From the NCBI GenBank assembly GCA_002360945.1, contig DERO01000034.1, positions 1 to 64,000 of the forward strand: a DNA stretch of 64,000 nucleotides, written 5' to 3'. The DNA is from Leclercia adecarboxylata (GTDB taxonomy: Bacteria > Pseudomonadota > Gammaproteobacteria > Enterobacterales > Enterobacteriaceae). Positions 29,889-40,281 of this stretch are shown in pieces. Both the position numbers and the translations under genes were made by a program. The notes beneath the pieces were generated by a model, which was not told the origin of the DNA, ran no database searches, and was given only the letters and a program-made list of their open reading frames with translations. How positions within the stretch are numbered: the first letter of the stretch is position 1; each line of letters begins with the position of its first letter.

Positions 29889-30524
29889 TCAGTGCAGCGA
29901 CGCCAGTCGCGCCGCAAACCCGACAAACAACAAACCTATCAACCCGTTCCCCAGCTTCGCCAGTTTCTTTTTGGTCTTCAGATAGCGCGTGACGAATGCC
30001 CCGGAGAAAATCAGGAAGCTCATGTAGATAAAGCTGATGATCTCCAGCGTGATCGCGAGGATCATAAAGGCCACGCCGGTATTGTTAGCCTGAACGTCAA
30101 TAAACTGCACGAAGAACGAGACATAAAACAGGATCGCTTTCGGGTTGGTCATACTCAGTACCAGCGAGCGTTTCATGATGGTTTTTGCCGGTTCGATACC
30201 GCCCGCTTCGCCCTGCTGCTTATGCCGGAGCACTGACCAGAGCATCTTGCCGCCAAGCCATAACAGATAGAATGCCCCGAGATAACGGACAATATTGAAC
30301 AACATCGGGGTGGTCTGAATCAGTGCCGCCACGCCTGCCCATGCCAGAAACATCAGCACCGCGTCACCGATAAACACGCCGCTGGCGGCCAGATAGCCTT
30401 TCTTCACGCCGTGACCTATACCGGTTTTTAAGACGAACAGAGTATTGGGACCCGGAACCAGTACAATGAAAATGGCTCCCACAACATAGGTCCAGAAATT
30501 AAGTACACCAAAATCCGCAAACAC
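29889..30524 (-). CDS. leuE: LeuE, leucine efflux protein (RhtB/LysE family)
   Basis: A 211-residue exporter with about six helices. The family signature [16 protein letters not shown] is near the N-terminus and [20 protein letters not shown] in the centre. The closest E. coli relative is LeuE (YeaS), which exports leucine and is induced by Lrp; N-terminal [20 protein letters not shown] is nearly the same. The start is GTG (30522-30524) with a GGAGG site five bases upstream. In E. coli leuE lies elsewhere and kch (potassium channel) occupies this place. Confidence 0.9.
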   Translation of the reverse strand: MFADFGVLNFWTYVVGAIFIVLVPGPNTLFVLKTGIGHGVKKGYLAASGVFIGDAVLMFLAWAGVAALIQTTPMLFNIVRYLGAFYLLWLGGKMLWSVLRHKQQGEAGGIEPAKTIMKRSLVLSMTNPKAILFYVSFFVQFIDVQANNTGVAFMILAITLEIISFIYMSFLIFSGAFVTRYLKTKKKLAKLGNGLIGLLFVGFAARLASLH

Positions 30525-30554
30525 TTCATCCTCCTTTTCGAAATCGCGAATCTT

Positions 30555-30585
30555 TAAAAAACATCGGGCACCTCAGAGGGTGCCC
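30555..30585 (-). terminator. yciY terminator
   Basis: GGGCACC (30566-30572) pairs with GGTGCCC (30579-30585); six T residues follow on the minus strand. Confidence 0.75.
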
Positions 30586-30594
30586 TTGTGTCAT

Positions 30595-30768
30595 TCAGTA
30601 ATCCTGAACGGCGAACAGTAACGCATTGCGATGACGGTTCATACTGCATTTTCTGATGGCGTGGATACGCATATTACGGCGGGATTGTGCTTCCAGCCAA
30701 CGCGCTTTGCGACGACCTGTCTGTCGCAACATGCGCCAGCGCCCTACTTCTGTTCTACTGCGCTTCAT
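30595..30768 (-). CDS. yciY: YciY small basic protein
   Basis: A 57-residue, very arginine-rich protein: MKRSRTEVGRWRMLRQTGRR followed by KARWLEAQSRRNMRIHAIRK. It has the same length and pattern as E. coli YciY, an uncharacterised small protein next to clsA. I start at ATG 30766-30768; in-frame codons further upstream add unrelated sequence. The charge suggests nucleic-acid or membrane-surface contact, which is speculation. Confidence 0.85.
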   Translation of the reverse strand: MKRSRTEVGRWRMLRQTGRRKARWLEAQSRRNMRIHAIRKCSMNRHRNALLFAVQDY

Positions 30769-30910
30769 GTTAACAACTCTTCCCAAAACAGAGCGCTCAT
30801 TATAGACCCTTGCCTGCGGCAAACCAGCGCTTTTATCTGGCGTTTTTATTTGCCAGAAAAATCCTGACGCGTAAACTCTTAACAATACGCTTTCAAAAGG
30901 ATTTTTTATT

Positions 30911-32738
<1,828 letters not shown>

Positions 32739-32750
32739 AAGCTGGCGCGA

Positions 32751-32782
32751 ATAAAAAAAGGCTGCGAATGCAGCCTTTTTTA
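32751..32782. terminator. Bidirectional terminator yciU/oppF
   Basis: AAGGCTGC (32758-32765), GAAT loop, GCAGCCTT (32770-32777), A-run and T-run on the two sides. Confidence 0.88.
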
Positions 32783-32797
32783 TTACCTGTAATCCAC

Positions 32798-33802
32798 TCA
32801 GAGCGGATCGACCTTCAGGCAGGAGACCGCGTGGCGGAAGCTGCCTTCCAGCACAGGACGCGTCTTCGCGCACTCCGGCCCGGCAATCGGGCAGCGGGTA
32901 CGGAACACACAGCCGGATGGCGGATTGATCGGCGACGGCAGTTCCCCTTCCAGCAGCTGGATCTGTTTATTCTTCTCCAGATCCGGATCCGGCACCGGCA
33001 CCGCAGACATCAGGGCTTTGGTGTAAGGGTGCAGCGGGTTGTGGTACACCTCATCATAGGTGCCCAGTTCTACCGCATGGCCGAGATACATCACCAGCAC
33101 GCGATCGGAGATGTGCTTCACTACCGCCAGGTCGTGGGCGATAAAGATCAGCGACAGCCCCATCTCACGCTGCAGTTTTTGCAGCAGGTTAACCACCTGC
33201 GCCTGGATGGATACGTCCAGCGCCGAGACCGGTTCGTCACAGATAATCAGCTTCGGCTCGAGGATCAGCGCGCGAGCAATCCCGATACGCTGACACTGGC
33301 CGCCTGAGAACTCGTGCGGATAGCGGTTGATCAGGTTCGGCAGCAGGCCCACTTTCATCATCATCGCTTTGACGCGATCGCGTACTTCCGTACGCGGCAT
33401 CTTCGGATGATAGGTGCGCAGCGGTTCGGCGATGATCTCACCGATGGTCATACGCGGGTTCAGGGAGGCCAGCGGATCCTGGAAAATCATCTGAATGTCG
33501 CTACGCACGGCGCGCCACTCGTCAGGCTTCATGCCCAGCAGATCTTTGCCCAGCCAGGCCACTTTGCCGTCGGTGGCTTTCACCAGCCCGATAATGGCAC
33601 GGGCAAAGGTGGATTTACCGCAGCCCGACTCACCCACCACGCCCAGGGTCTCTCCTTCGTACAGACGCAGGGTCACGCCATCCACGGCCTTCAGGGTTTT
33701 TGCCGGCTGCCAGAACCACTGCTTGCCGTCTTTAATGTCAAAGTGGACTTTCAGATCCGCGATTTCGAGCAGGACGTTACGTTTTTCGTCAATGACAGTC
33801 AT
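32798..33802 (-). CDS. oppF: Oligopeptide ABC transporter ATPase OppF
   Basis: One of the two ATPases that drive peptide import through OppBC. Walker A GESGCGKST, ABC signature FSGGQCQRIGIARAL, Walker B LIICDEPVSALD and the switch histidine (FIAHDLAV) are intact. A C-terminal oligopeptide extension with CVFRTRCPIAGPEC holds the cysteines that bind an iron-sulfur cluster in related subunits. 334 residues. Its start overlaps oppD by four bases. Confidence 0.97.
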   Translation of the reverse strand: MTVIDEKRNVLLEIADLKVHFDIKDGKQWFWQPAKTLKAVDGVTLRLYEGETLGVVGESGCGKSTFARAIIGLVKATDGKVAWLGKDLLGMKPDEWRAVRSDIQMIFQDPLASLNPRMTIGEIIAEPLRTYHPKMPRTEVRDRVKAMMMKVGLLPNLINRYPHEFSGGQCQRIGIARALILEPKLIICDEPVSALDVSIQAQVVNLLQKLQREMGLSLIFIAHDLAVVKHISDRVLVMYLGHAVELGTYDEVYHNPLHPYTKALMSAVPVPDPDLEKNKQIQLLEGELPSPINPPSGCVFRTRCPIAGPECAKTRPVLEGSFRHAVSCLKVDPL

Positions 33803-34812
33803 ACCAGCTCCTCGTACGGCTTAAAGCAGGCACGCAGACGGCCTGGGGCAAACTCTTCCAGCGGTGGCGCGCTGTTGCAGATCTCCATCGCATGCGGACA
33901 ACGCGGCTGGAACGGACAGCCTTTCGGCAGACGCAGCAGGTTTGGTGGGTTGCCCGGAATGGTCAGCAGCGACTCCCCTTCCGCATCAAGACGCGGAACG
34001 GCGTTCAGCAGGCCGATAGAGTACGGGTGCGCCGGATTGTAGAACACATCGCGCGCTTTACCGTACTCCATGGTGCGTCCGGCATACATCACCAGCACTT
34101 TGTCGCAGATCCCGGCGACCACGCCCAGATCGTGGGTAATCATGATGATCGCCGTGTTGAACTCGCGCTTCAGCTCGTTCAACAGGGTCATGATCTGCGC
34201 CTGAACGGTTACGTCCAGCGCGGTGGTCGGTTCATCGGCAATCAGCAGTTTTGGCCGGCACAGCAATGCCATGGCGATCATCACGCGCTGGCGCATCCCG
34301 CCGGAAAACTCGTGCGGGAACATGCGCATACGCTTACGCGCTTCCGGCATTTTCACCGCATCCAGCATCTTCACAGACTCTTCAAAAGCGGCGGCTTTGC
34401 CCAGCCCTTTATGCAGCATCAGCACTTCCATCAGCTGCTCGCCCACACGCATGTACGGGTTCAGGGAGGTCATTGGATCCTGGAAAATCATCGAGATCTG
34501 CTCGGCCCGCAGCTTGTTCAGCTCGTTCTCCGGCAGGTTAAGGATCTGTCTGCCGTTAAAGGTGGCGGAACCCCCGATGACGCCGTTTTGCGCCAGCAGG
34601 CCCATCAGCGCAAAGGCCGTCTGGGATTTACCGGAGCCGGATTCACCCACGATCCCCAGCGTCTCACCCGCACGCAGGCTGAAGTTGAGATCGTTTACCG
34701 CGGTCACATCGCCATCCGGCGTTTTAAACGTGACCCGCAGATCTTTCACATCCAGCAGAGCGTTGCCCTGCTGATGGGTTTGTGGCGCAGATGCCGTTTC
34801 AATAATGGTCAT
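33799..34812 (-). CDS. oppD: Oligopeptide ABC transporter ATPase OppD
   Basis: Partner ATPase of OppF. Walker A GESGSGKSQ, signature FSGGMRQRVMIAMAL, Walker B LLIADEPTTALD and the C-terminal CPFQPRCPHAMEIC cysteine motif are visible. 337 residues, as in E. coli. It overlaps oppF by four bases and follows oppC by eleven. Confidence 0.97.
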   Translation of the reverse strand: MTIIETASAPQTHQQGNALLDVKDLRVTFKTPDGDVTAVNDLNFSLRAGETLGIVGESGSGKSQTAFALMGLLAQNGVIGGSATFNGRQILNLPENELNKLRAEQISMIFQDPMTSLNPYMRVGEQLMEVLMLHKGLGKAAAFEESVKMLDAVKMPEARKRMRMFPHEFSGGMRQRVMIAMALLCRPKLLIADEPTTALDVTVQAQIMTLLNELKREFNTAIIMITHDLGVVAGICDKVLVMYAGRTMEYGKARDVFYNPAHPYSIGLLNAVPRLDAEGESLLTIPGNPPNLLRLPKGCPFQPRCPHAMEICNSAPPLEEFAPGRLRACFKPYEELV

Positions 34813-34823
34813 GGCGGCGCTCC

Positions 34824-35732
34824 TTAACGGTCTTTCGGATCGAGGGCATCACGCAGGCCATCGCCGATAAAGTTGAAACAAAACAGTGTCACGACCAGGA
34901 AACCTGCCGGGAACAGCAGCAGCCACGGTGATACTTCCATGGAGTTCGCGCCATCGCTGAGCAGCGCACCCCAACTACTCAGCGGCTCCTGGGTTCCGAG
35001 CCCAAGGAAGCTGAGGAAGGATTCAAACAGGATCATGCTCGGCACCAGCAGGGAGGCATACACCACCACCACACCCAGCACGTTCGGCACGATATGACGG
35101 ACCACGATGCTGCCGGTAGAGACCCCGCCGACCTGCGCCGCTTCGATAAACTCTTTGCGCTTCAGGCTCAGGGTCTGACCGCGCACGATACGCGCCATAT
35201 CCAGCCAGGAGACCATGCCGATCGCAACGAAGATCAGCAGGATGTTCTGACCGAAGAAGGTCACCAGCAGGATCACGAAGAACATGAACGGGAAGGAGTT
35301 GAGGATCTCCAGGATACGCATCATCACCGAATCCACTTTGCCGCCGAGATAGCCGGACAGCGATCCGTACAGGGTACCCAGAATCACCGCCACGAAGGCC
35401 GCAGCGATCCCCACCATCAGCGAGATACGCCCGCCGATGGCCACGCGGACCAGCAGGTCACGGCCCGAGGAGTCGGTGCCAAAGTAGTGGCCCGATTCGG
35501 TATCCGGCGCGCTGGACATCATGCCCCAGTCGGTGTCGAAGTAGCTGAACTGCGACAGCATCGGCGCTAAGGTCACAAACAGGGCGATAATTACCAGCAC
35601 AATCAGGCTGGCAACCGCCGCGCGGTTGTGCATAAAGCGACGGCGAGCATCCTGCCAGAGACTGCGTCCTTCGACCTCCAGTTTTTCACTGAAGTTTTCC
35701 AGCGCCTCGCTATTTTTCTTACTTAACATCAT
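34824..35732 (-). CDS. oppC: Oligopeptide ABC transporter permease OppC
   Basis: Inner-membrane permease of 302 residues with one N-terminal and five core helices. The EAA loop that contacts the ATPases is [20 protein letters not shown]. Tandem ATG codons open the frame (MMLSKKN), as in E. coli. It pairs with OppB. Confidence 0.97.
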   Translation of the reverse strand: MMLSKKNSEALENFSEKLEVEGRSLWQDARRRFMHNRAAVASLIVLVIIALFVTLAPMLSQFSYFDTDWGMMSSAPDTESGHYFGTDSSGRDLLVRVAIGGRISLMVGIAAAFVAVILGTLYGSLSGYLGGKVDSVMMRILEILNSFPFMFFVILLVTFFGQNILLIFVAIGMVSWLDMARIVRGQTLSLKRKEFIEAAQVGGVSTGSIVVRHIVPNVLGVVVVYASLLVPSMILFESFLSFLGLGTQEPLSSWGALLSDGANSMEVSPWLLLFPAGFLVVTLFCFNFIGDGLRDALDPKDR

Positions 35733-35746
35733 GGCGAGCTCCAGTC

Positions 35747-36667
35747 TCAGTAGCGGATTTTCGGATCGATAACGGCATACAGCACGTCGACGATCGCGTT
35801 AAAGAAAATGGTCAGCGCACCGACGAGGATGGTCAGACTCAGTACCAGAGAGTAGTCGCGGTTCAGTGCACCGTTGACGAACAACTGGCCGATACCAGGC
35901 AGACCATAGATGGTTTCGATAACCATTGAACCGGTAATGATACCGACGAACGCCGGGCCTAAATAAGAGAGAACCGGCAATAACGCAGGCTTTAACGCGT
36001 GACGGAATATAATCCGGCGCATCGGCAGCCCTTTGGCGCGCGCGGTACGGATGAAGTTAGAGTGCAGCACTTCAATCATCGAGCCGCGGGTAATACGCGC
36101 GATGCTGGCAATATAGGCCAGTGACAGCGCCACCATCGGCAGGATCATGTACTGCAGCGCCCCGCCGTTCCAGCCGCCGCCGGGCAGCCATTTCAGGGTG
36201 ATGGCAAATATCATGACCAGCAAGGGTGCGACAACAAAACTCGGTATGACGACCCCGGTCATTGCCACCCCCATAACGGCGTAATCCCATTTGGTATTTT
36301 GATTCAACGCAGCAATAACGCCCGCCGTGACGCCAAGAATAACGGCCAGTAAAAATGCCGCGGCACCTAATTTAGCCGAAACGGGGAAGCTGGAAGCCAC
36401 CAGATCGTTTACGGAATAATCTTTATATTTAAACGACGGTCCAAAATCGCCGTGGGCCAGCTGCTTCAGATAATTGAAATACTGGGTAGAGATCGGATCG
36501 TTTAAATGATATTTCGCTTCGATATTTGCCATCACTTCTGGCGGCAGCGTACGTTCACCGGTAAATGGACTACCCGGCGCGAGACGCATCATAAAGAAGG
36601 AGATCGTTATGAGAATAAATAGCGTTGGGATCGCTTCAAGACAGCGACGTAGGATAAATTTCAACAT
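35747..36667 (-). CDS. oppB: Oligopeptide ABC transporter permease OppB
   Basis: Inner-membrane permease of 306 residues with six helices, beginning MLKFILRRCLEAIPTLFILI. The cytoplasmic coupling loop is RTARAKGLPMRRIIFRHALK. It lies 85 bases downstream of oppA, beyond an intercistronic hairpin, and 14 bases upstream of oppC. Confidence 0.97.
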   Translation of the reverse strand: MLKFILRRCLEAIPTLFILITISFFMMRLAPGSPFTGERTLPPEVMANIEAKYHLNDPISTQYFNYLKQLAHGDFGPSFKYKDYSVNDLVASSFPVSAKLGAAAFLLAVILGVTAGVIAALNQNTKWDYAVMGVAMTGVVIPSFVVAPLLVMIFAITLKWLPGGGWNGGALQYMILPMVALSLAYIASIARITRGSMIEVLHSNFIRTARAKGLPMRRIIFRHALKPALLPVLSYLGPAFVGIITGSMVIETIYGLPGIGQLFVNGALNRDYSLVLSLTILVGALTIFFNAIVDVLYAVIDPKIRY

Positions 36668-36718
36668 TGCCCGTACCTTCTGGCGTGTGCCTATATAGTA
36701 TTACGATGAGTAGACACC

Positions 36719-36743
36719 GTGGGGCGAGCATTGCCCGCCCCAC
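36719..36743 (-). terminator. oppA-oppB intercistronic hairpin
   Basis: GTGGGGCG (36719-36726) pairs with CGCCCCAC (36736-36743). With no T-run it probably protects the oppA 3' end or partly terminates, which would explain higher expression of OppA than of the membrane subunits. Confidence 0.65.
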
Positions 36744-36752
36744 TCATTGCCA

Positions 36753-38384
36753 TTAATGCTTGATAATATACAAGTTTTTAACGTAGATATTATCCATCGG
36801 GTCTTTACCGGTATAGCCACCTACCCACGGTTTCACCAGACGGGCGTTCACGTAGTAGTAAACCGGCACGATCGCAGAGTCTTTATCGAGCTGCTGTTCT
36901 GCTTTCGAATACAGCTCAGCGCGCTGCGCTTCGTCTGTGACTTTCAGGGTATCGCCGATCAGCTTATCGAACTCTGCGCTCTTATAGTGCGCGGTGTTGT
37001 TCGAGCTGTCGCTTAGCATGGTGTTCAGGAAGGAGGTCGGTTCGTTATAGTCCGCACACCAGCCTGCACGCGCCACATCAAAGGTGCCCTGATGACGGCT
37101 GTCCAGGAAGGTTTTCCACTCCTGGTTCTCCAGCTTCACGTTCGCACCCAGGTTTTTCTTCCAGATGGAGGAGACGGCGATAGCCAGTTTTTTATGCAGA
37201 TCGGAGGTGTTGTACAGCAGGCTAAAGGTCAGCGGCTTGTCAGCGGTATAACCGGCTTCGGCCAGCAATTTCTTCGCTTCAGCGTTACGCTGTTCCTGGG
37301 TCATTTTGAACCATTCTGGCTCGGTCAGCTTCGCGCCATCGGTGTACGGTGGGGTATAGCTGTAGGCCGGCAGGTCACCCTGGTTTTTCACTTTATTGAC
37401 GATGATGTCACGATCCAGTGCCAGCTTCAGCGCGGTACGGACGCGAACGTCGGTGAATGGCGCTTTCTGGTTGTTAATCTCGTAGTAGTAAGTACACAGA
37501 TACGGGTCAACGTGAACTTCAGTCGGGATCTCTTTTTTCAGCTTCTGGAACAGTTCGATCGGCATGTTGTTATAGGTCATGTCGATTTCGCCGCTGCGGT
37601 AGCGGTTAACGTCAGTCACTTCAGAAGAGATCGGCAGGTAAGTTACCTGGTTGATAACGGTTTTTGCGTTATCCCAGTAGTTGGTATTACGCTCCAGGTC
37701 GATACGTTCGTTCACAACCCAGGCTTTCAGCTTATACGCGCCATTGGTGACGATATTGGCAGGCTGAGTCCACTTTTCGCCGAATTTCTCAACCGCTGCT
37801 TTTGGAACAGGGGAAACGGACGGGTGGACCAGCAGTTTGTAGAAATACGGTACTGGCTCGCTCAGGGTTACTTCGAAGGTATTATCATCAATCGCTTTTA
37901 CGCCGAGGTCGGTAACCGGTTTTTTGCCGGTGATGATGTCATCGATATTGGCGATATGGCCATACTGCAGATAGCTCGCATACGGAGAAGCAGTGTTTGG
38001 ATCCGCCAGGCGCTGCCAGCTATAAACGAAATCTTGTGCGGTCACCGGAGAACCGTCAGACCATTTTGCGTCTTTACGCAGGTGGAAGGTCCAGACTTTA
38101 AAGTCTTTGTTTTCCCATTTTTCTGCAACCCCGGCAACCGGGTGGCCGTCTACGTCAGTCACCAGCAGGCCTTCGAACAGGTCGCGGTTAACGTTTGACT
38201 CCGGTACACCTTCAATTTTGTGCGGATCCAGAGACTGAACCTCAGCACCGTTGTTACGCACCAGCGTTTGCTTCTCCGCCAGTTGAACTCCAGCAGGAAC
38301 GTCAGCAGCCATTGCAACGTTGCCCGCGATTAGCGCAGTTAAAATCCCCGCCGCGACCAGACTTTTTTTTGTGATGATGGACAT
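36753..38384 (-). CDS. oppA: Periplasmic oligopeptide-binding protein OppA
   Basis: The abundant peptide receptor of the system (SBP family 5), which binds peptides of two to five residues regardless of sequence. A signal peptide (KKSLVAAGILTALIAGNVAM, cleaved after AMA) precedes ADVPAGVQLAEKQTL. 543 residues, as in E. coli. The start region GGAGTATCAACACAATG contains the CA-rich stretch over the start codon that the sRNA GcvB is known to pair with in E. coli and Salmonella, so GcvB repression is likely conserved. Confidence 0.97.
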   Translation of the reverse strand: MSIITKKSLVAAGILTALIAGNVAMAADVPAGVQLAEKQTLVRNNGAEVQSLDPHKIEGVPESNVNRDLFEGLLVTDVDGHPVAGVAEKWENKDFKVWTFHLRKDAKWSDGSPVTAQDFVYSWQRLADPNTASPYASYLQYGHIANIDDIITGKKPVTDLGVKAIDDNTFEVTLSEPVPYFYKLLVHPSVSPVPKAAVEKFGEKWTQPANIVTNGAYKLKAWVVNERIDLERNTNYWDNAKTVINQVTYLPISSEVTDVNRYRSGEIDMTYNNMPIELFQKLKKEIPTEVHVDPYLCTYYYEINNQKAPFTDVRVRTALKLALDRDIIVNKVKNQGDLPAYSYTPPYTDGAKLTEPEWFKMTQEQRNAEAKKLLAEAGYTADKPLTFSLLYNTSDLHKKLAIAVSSIWKKNLGANVKLENQEWKTFLDSRHQGTFDVARAGWCADYNEPTSFLNTMLSDSSNNTAHYKSAEFDKLIGDTLKVTDEAQRAELYSKAEQQLDKDSAIVPVYYYVNARLVKPWVGGYTGKDPMDNIYVKNLYIIKH

Positions 38385-39112
38385 TGTGTTGATACTCCAC
38401 TCTTTATAATTACTGGTTTTTTACCAGCCTGTTTAATTCCCCTTTTTGGGGTTCCCTGACAACGTAGGAGTTTATGCTGCTGTCAGGCGTTTTTACTTCT
38501 CGCTATCACCGACTTTACTATTACTAACGGCTCGTCTGGCCGCCTTGCGTCGATTCTTAACAGGCCTCCCCTGTCGAGGTCTGTCTTAATTCTTTTAGAT
38601 CAGAACCGTTAATGAAAAAGATTCTCATCTAAAAGATTTCTGCGGAAAATATAAGGCCGGAAAGTACCAAATGGCTTTCTCGGGTGCCAATACATTTTGC
38701 AAATTTGTTAACCAATTCTCTTTTATAAAAGTTACCGTAACGCTGTGGGCTACCCTGCCGCGCATCAAAAGCGGGAAATGTTTCCGCTATTCAATGGGAT
38801 GTAGAAAATGTCCTCGACGATAGCGTCGCTGTGCTGGAGACGGAACGTTGTTTGTACAAAAAATTAACAACTGTCTATTATTTAGCACATTCATCTAAAT
38901 CATTCATCAAATTACTAATATCATCTCAGTTATCCTGCAGCAAGCCCCAGAGTATGGTGTGAGTAAAATAACAGTCTTGTTGAGCGGAATGTGAACAGTG
39001 CGAAGCGGGTGCATGTGATAAGTGATTGATAGTTAACAAAACAAAATTATTAGTAAAATTTATTATAGTTAAAGCGATTTTCAACTTTCATTATATGATT
39101 TGCTGATAATGA
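38385..39112. other. Long AT-rich leader and promoter region of oppA
   Basis: There is no credible gene in this 728-base stretch. Near the gene the minus strand can form two small hairpins, CTGGT-A6-ACCAG (about 38413-38427) and CCCC-T5-GGGG (about 38439-38451), which would lie in the oppA 5' UTR. The rest is AT-rich (especially 38860-39110), fitting the long upstream region and Lrp/H-NS sensitivity of opp in E. coli. I could not place a promoter. Confidence 0.5.
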
Positions 39113-39138
39113 CAAAAAAAACGGCGCCAATGGCGCCG
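39113..39138 (-). terminator. ychE terminator
   Basis: CGGCGCCA (39122-39129) pairs with TGGCGCCG (39131-39138), followed by eight T residues on the minus strand. Confidence 0.85.
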
Positions 39139-39156
39139 CGGTTTCATCTGAAATGG

Positions 39157-39804
39157 TTAACCCAATAACCCCGGAAATATTGATTTCAGCCCGGTAACAA
39201 TAAATTCAATCCCCAGCGCCATCAGCAGCAAACCCATAATACGGGTGATAACGTTGATACCGGTCTGGCCAAGCAGTCGCACCAGCCAGGGGGCAAGACG
39301 GAATACCCCCCAACAGCAAAACGCAAACAGCGCGATGGCAATCGAGAATCCAATCAGGTGCATCATATTGTGATAGCGCGTTCCCCAGACGATGGTGGAA
39401 CTGATAGCACCCGGCCCGGCCATTAAGGGCAACGCCAGCGGCACCACGCCGATGCTTTCACGAATGGCGGTCTCTGATTTTTCCTGCTTGTTTTGTTTGT
39501 CCTCACCCAGCTTACCGCTGATCATCGACATCGCGATGGTCACTACCAGGATCCCGCCGGCAATGCGGAACGAATCAATAGAAATGCCAAAAATCTGCAA
39601 TATAGAGTCGCCAAGATAGAGAGAGGTCAGCAGGATAATGGCGACCGACAGGTTTGCGGTCAGGTTGGTCTTGTTCCTGGCTAACGCGGTCTGATAGCTG
39701 GTCATGCTGATAAAGACCGGGATAATGCCCACCGGGTTAACCAGCGCGAACAGACCGATAAAAAACTTAAAATAGGTTGGGAAATCAAAGAGCGATAGGC
39801 TCAC
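39157..39804 (-). CDS. ychE: YchE, MarC/UPF0056 family membrane protein
   Basis: A 215-residue inner-membrane protein with about six helices, of the MarC family, which despite its name has not been shown to confer drug resistance. Family signatures FALVNPVGIIPVFISMTSY and LPLMAGPGAISSTIV are present. I choose the GTG at 39802-39804 (MSLSLFDFPTYFKFF), preceded by GCGGAGC, because it gives the E. coli length; the open frame upstream adds a 17-residue stretch with no family support. Confidence 0.92.
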   Translation of the reverse strand: MSLSLFDFPTYFKFFIGLFALVNPVGIIPVFISMTSYQTALARNKTNLTANLSVAIILLTSLYLGDSILQIFGISIDSFRIAGGILVVTIAMSMISGKLGEDKQNKQEKSETAIRESIGVVPLALPLMAGPGAISSTIVWGTRYHNMMHLIGFSIAIALFAFCCWGVFRLAPWLVRLLGQTGINVITRIMGLLLMALGIEFIVTGLKSIFPGLLG

Positions 39805-40137
39805 AGTTAGCTCCGCTGATAAGCAAGACTCAAGATAAAGATATGGCAATAGCAATAACCGCGCAGAAGATACGCTTTTTACGCATGCACTTCATCACAA
39901 TATTGCGAATTATAGTGGTTTGACGCTGTAAAATATTTGTGTACTAAATGCATTCCTGTGGTTCAATTGCTTTTGCAATTATTTAACATCTGATGCAACG
40001 CCCCAAAATACCCCTGCTGAAAGGTATCAGCTTATGGATAAATTGATACAGATCATGTTTTCCGTACTCAGAAGTGAGTAATCTTGATTACGCCACCACG
40101 GAGATTCAGTATCTGAACGTAGGCTACTGATGGGAGG

Positions 40138-40258
40138 CTCTTTTAGTAAATCAGGGGAACGATAAAAACGTTAACACCTTGTTTTTATGTAAGTTAAGCA
40201 AGTGGCAATGGCGCTGACTATACTGTTTTCGTGTCGGGCAGCTGATTTACTAAAAGAG
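40138..40258 (+). promoter_or_regulatory. Long-range 17-bp inverted repeat in the adhE 5' leader
   Basis: CTCTTTTAGTAAATCAG at 40138-40154 is perfectly complementary to CTGATTTACTAAAAGAG at 40242-40258, 87 bases apart. The second arm ends 11 bases before the AGGAG ribosome site of adhE. In E. coli the adhE leader folds so that translation needs RNase III cleavage; this stem is a good candidate for that substrate. The rest of the 477-base gap back to ychE has no gene. Confidence 0.65.
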
Positions 40259-40281
40259 TTTAACATTATCAGGAGAGCATT

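Noticed and set aside
36719-36743. Hairpin after oppA read as a full terminator
   Set aside because: It lacks a T-run and oppB-F must be transcribed with oppA, so a stabilising or partly attenuating role fits better.
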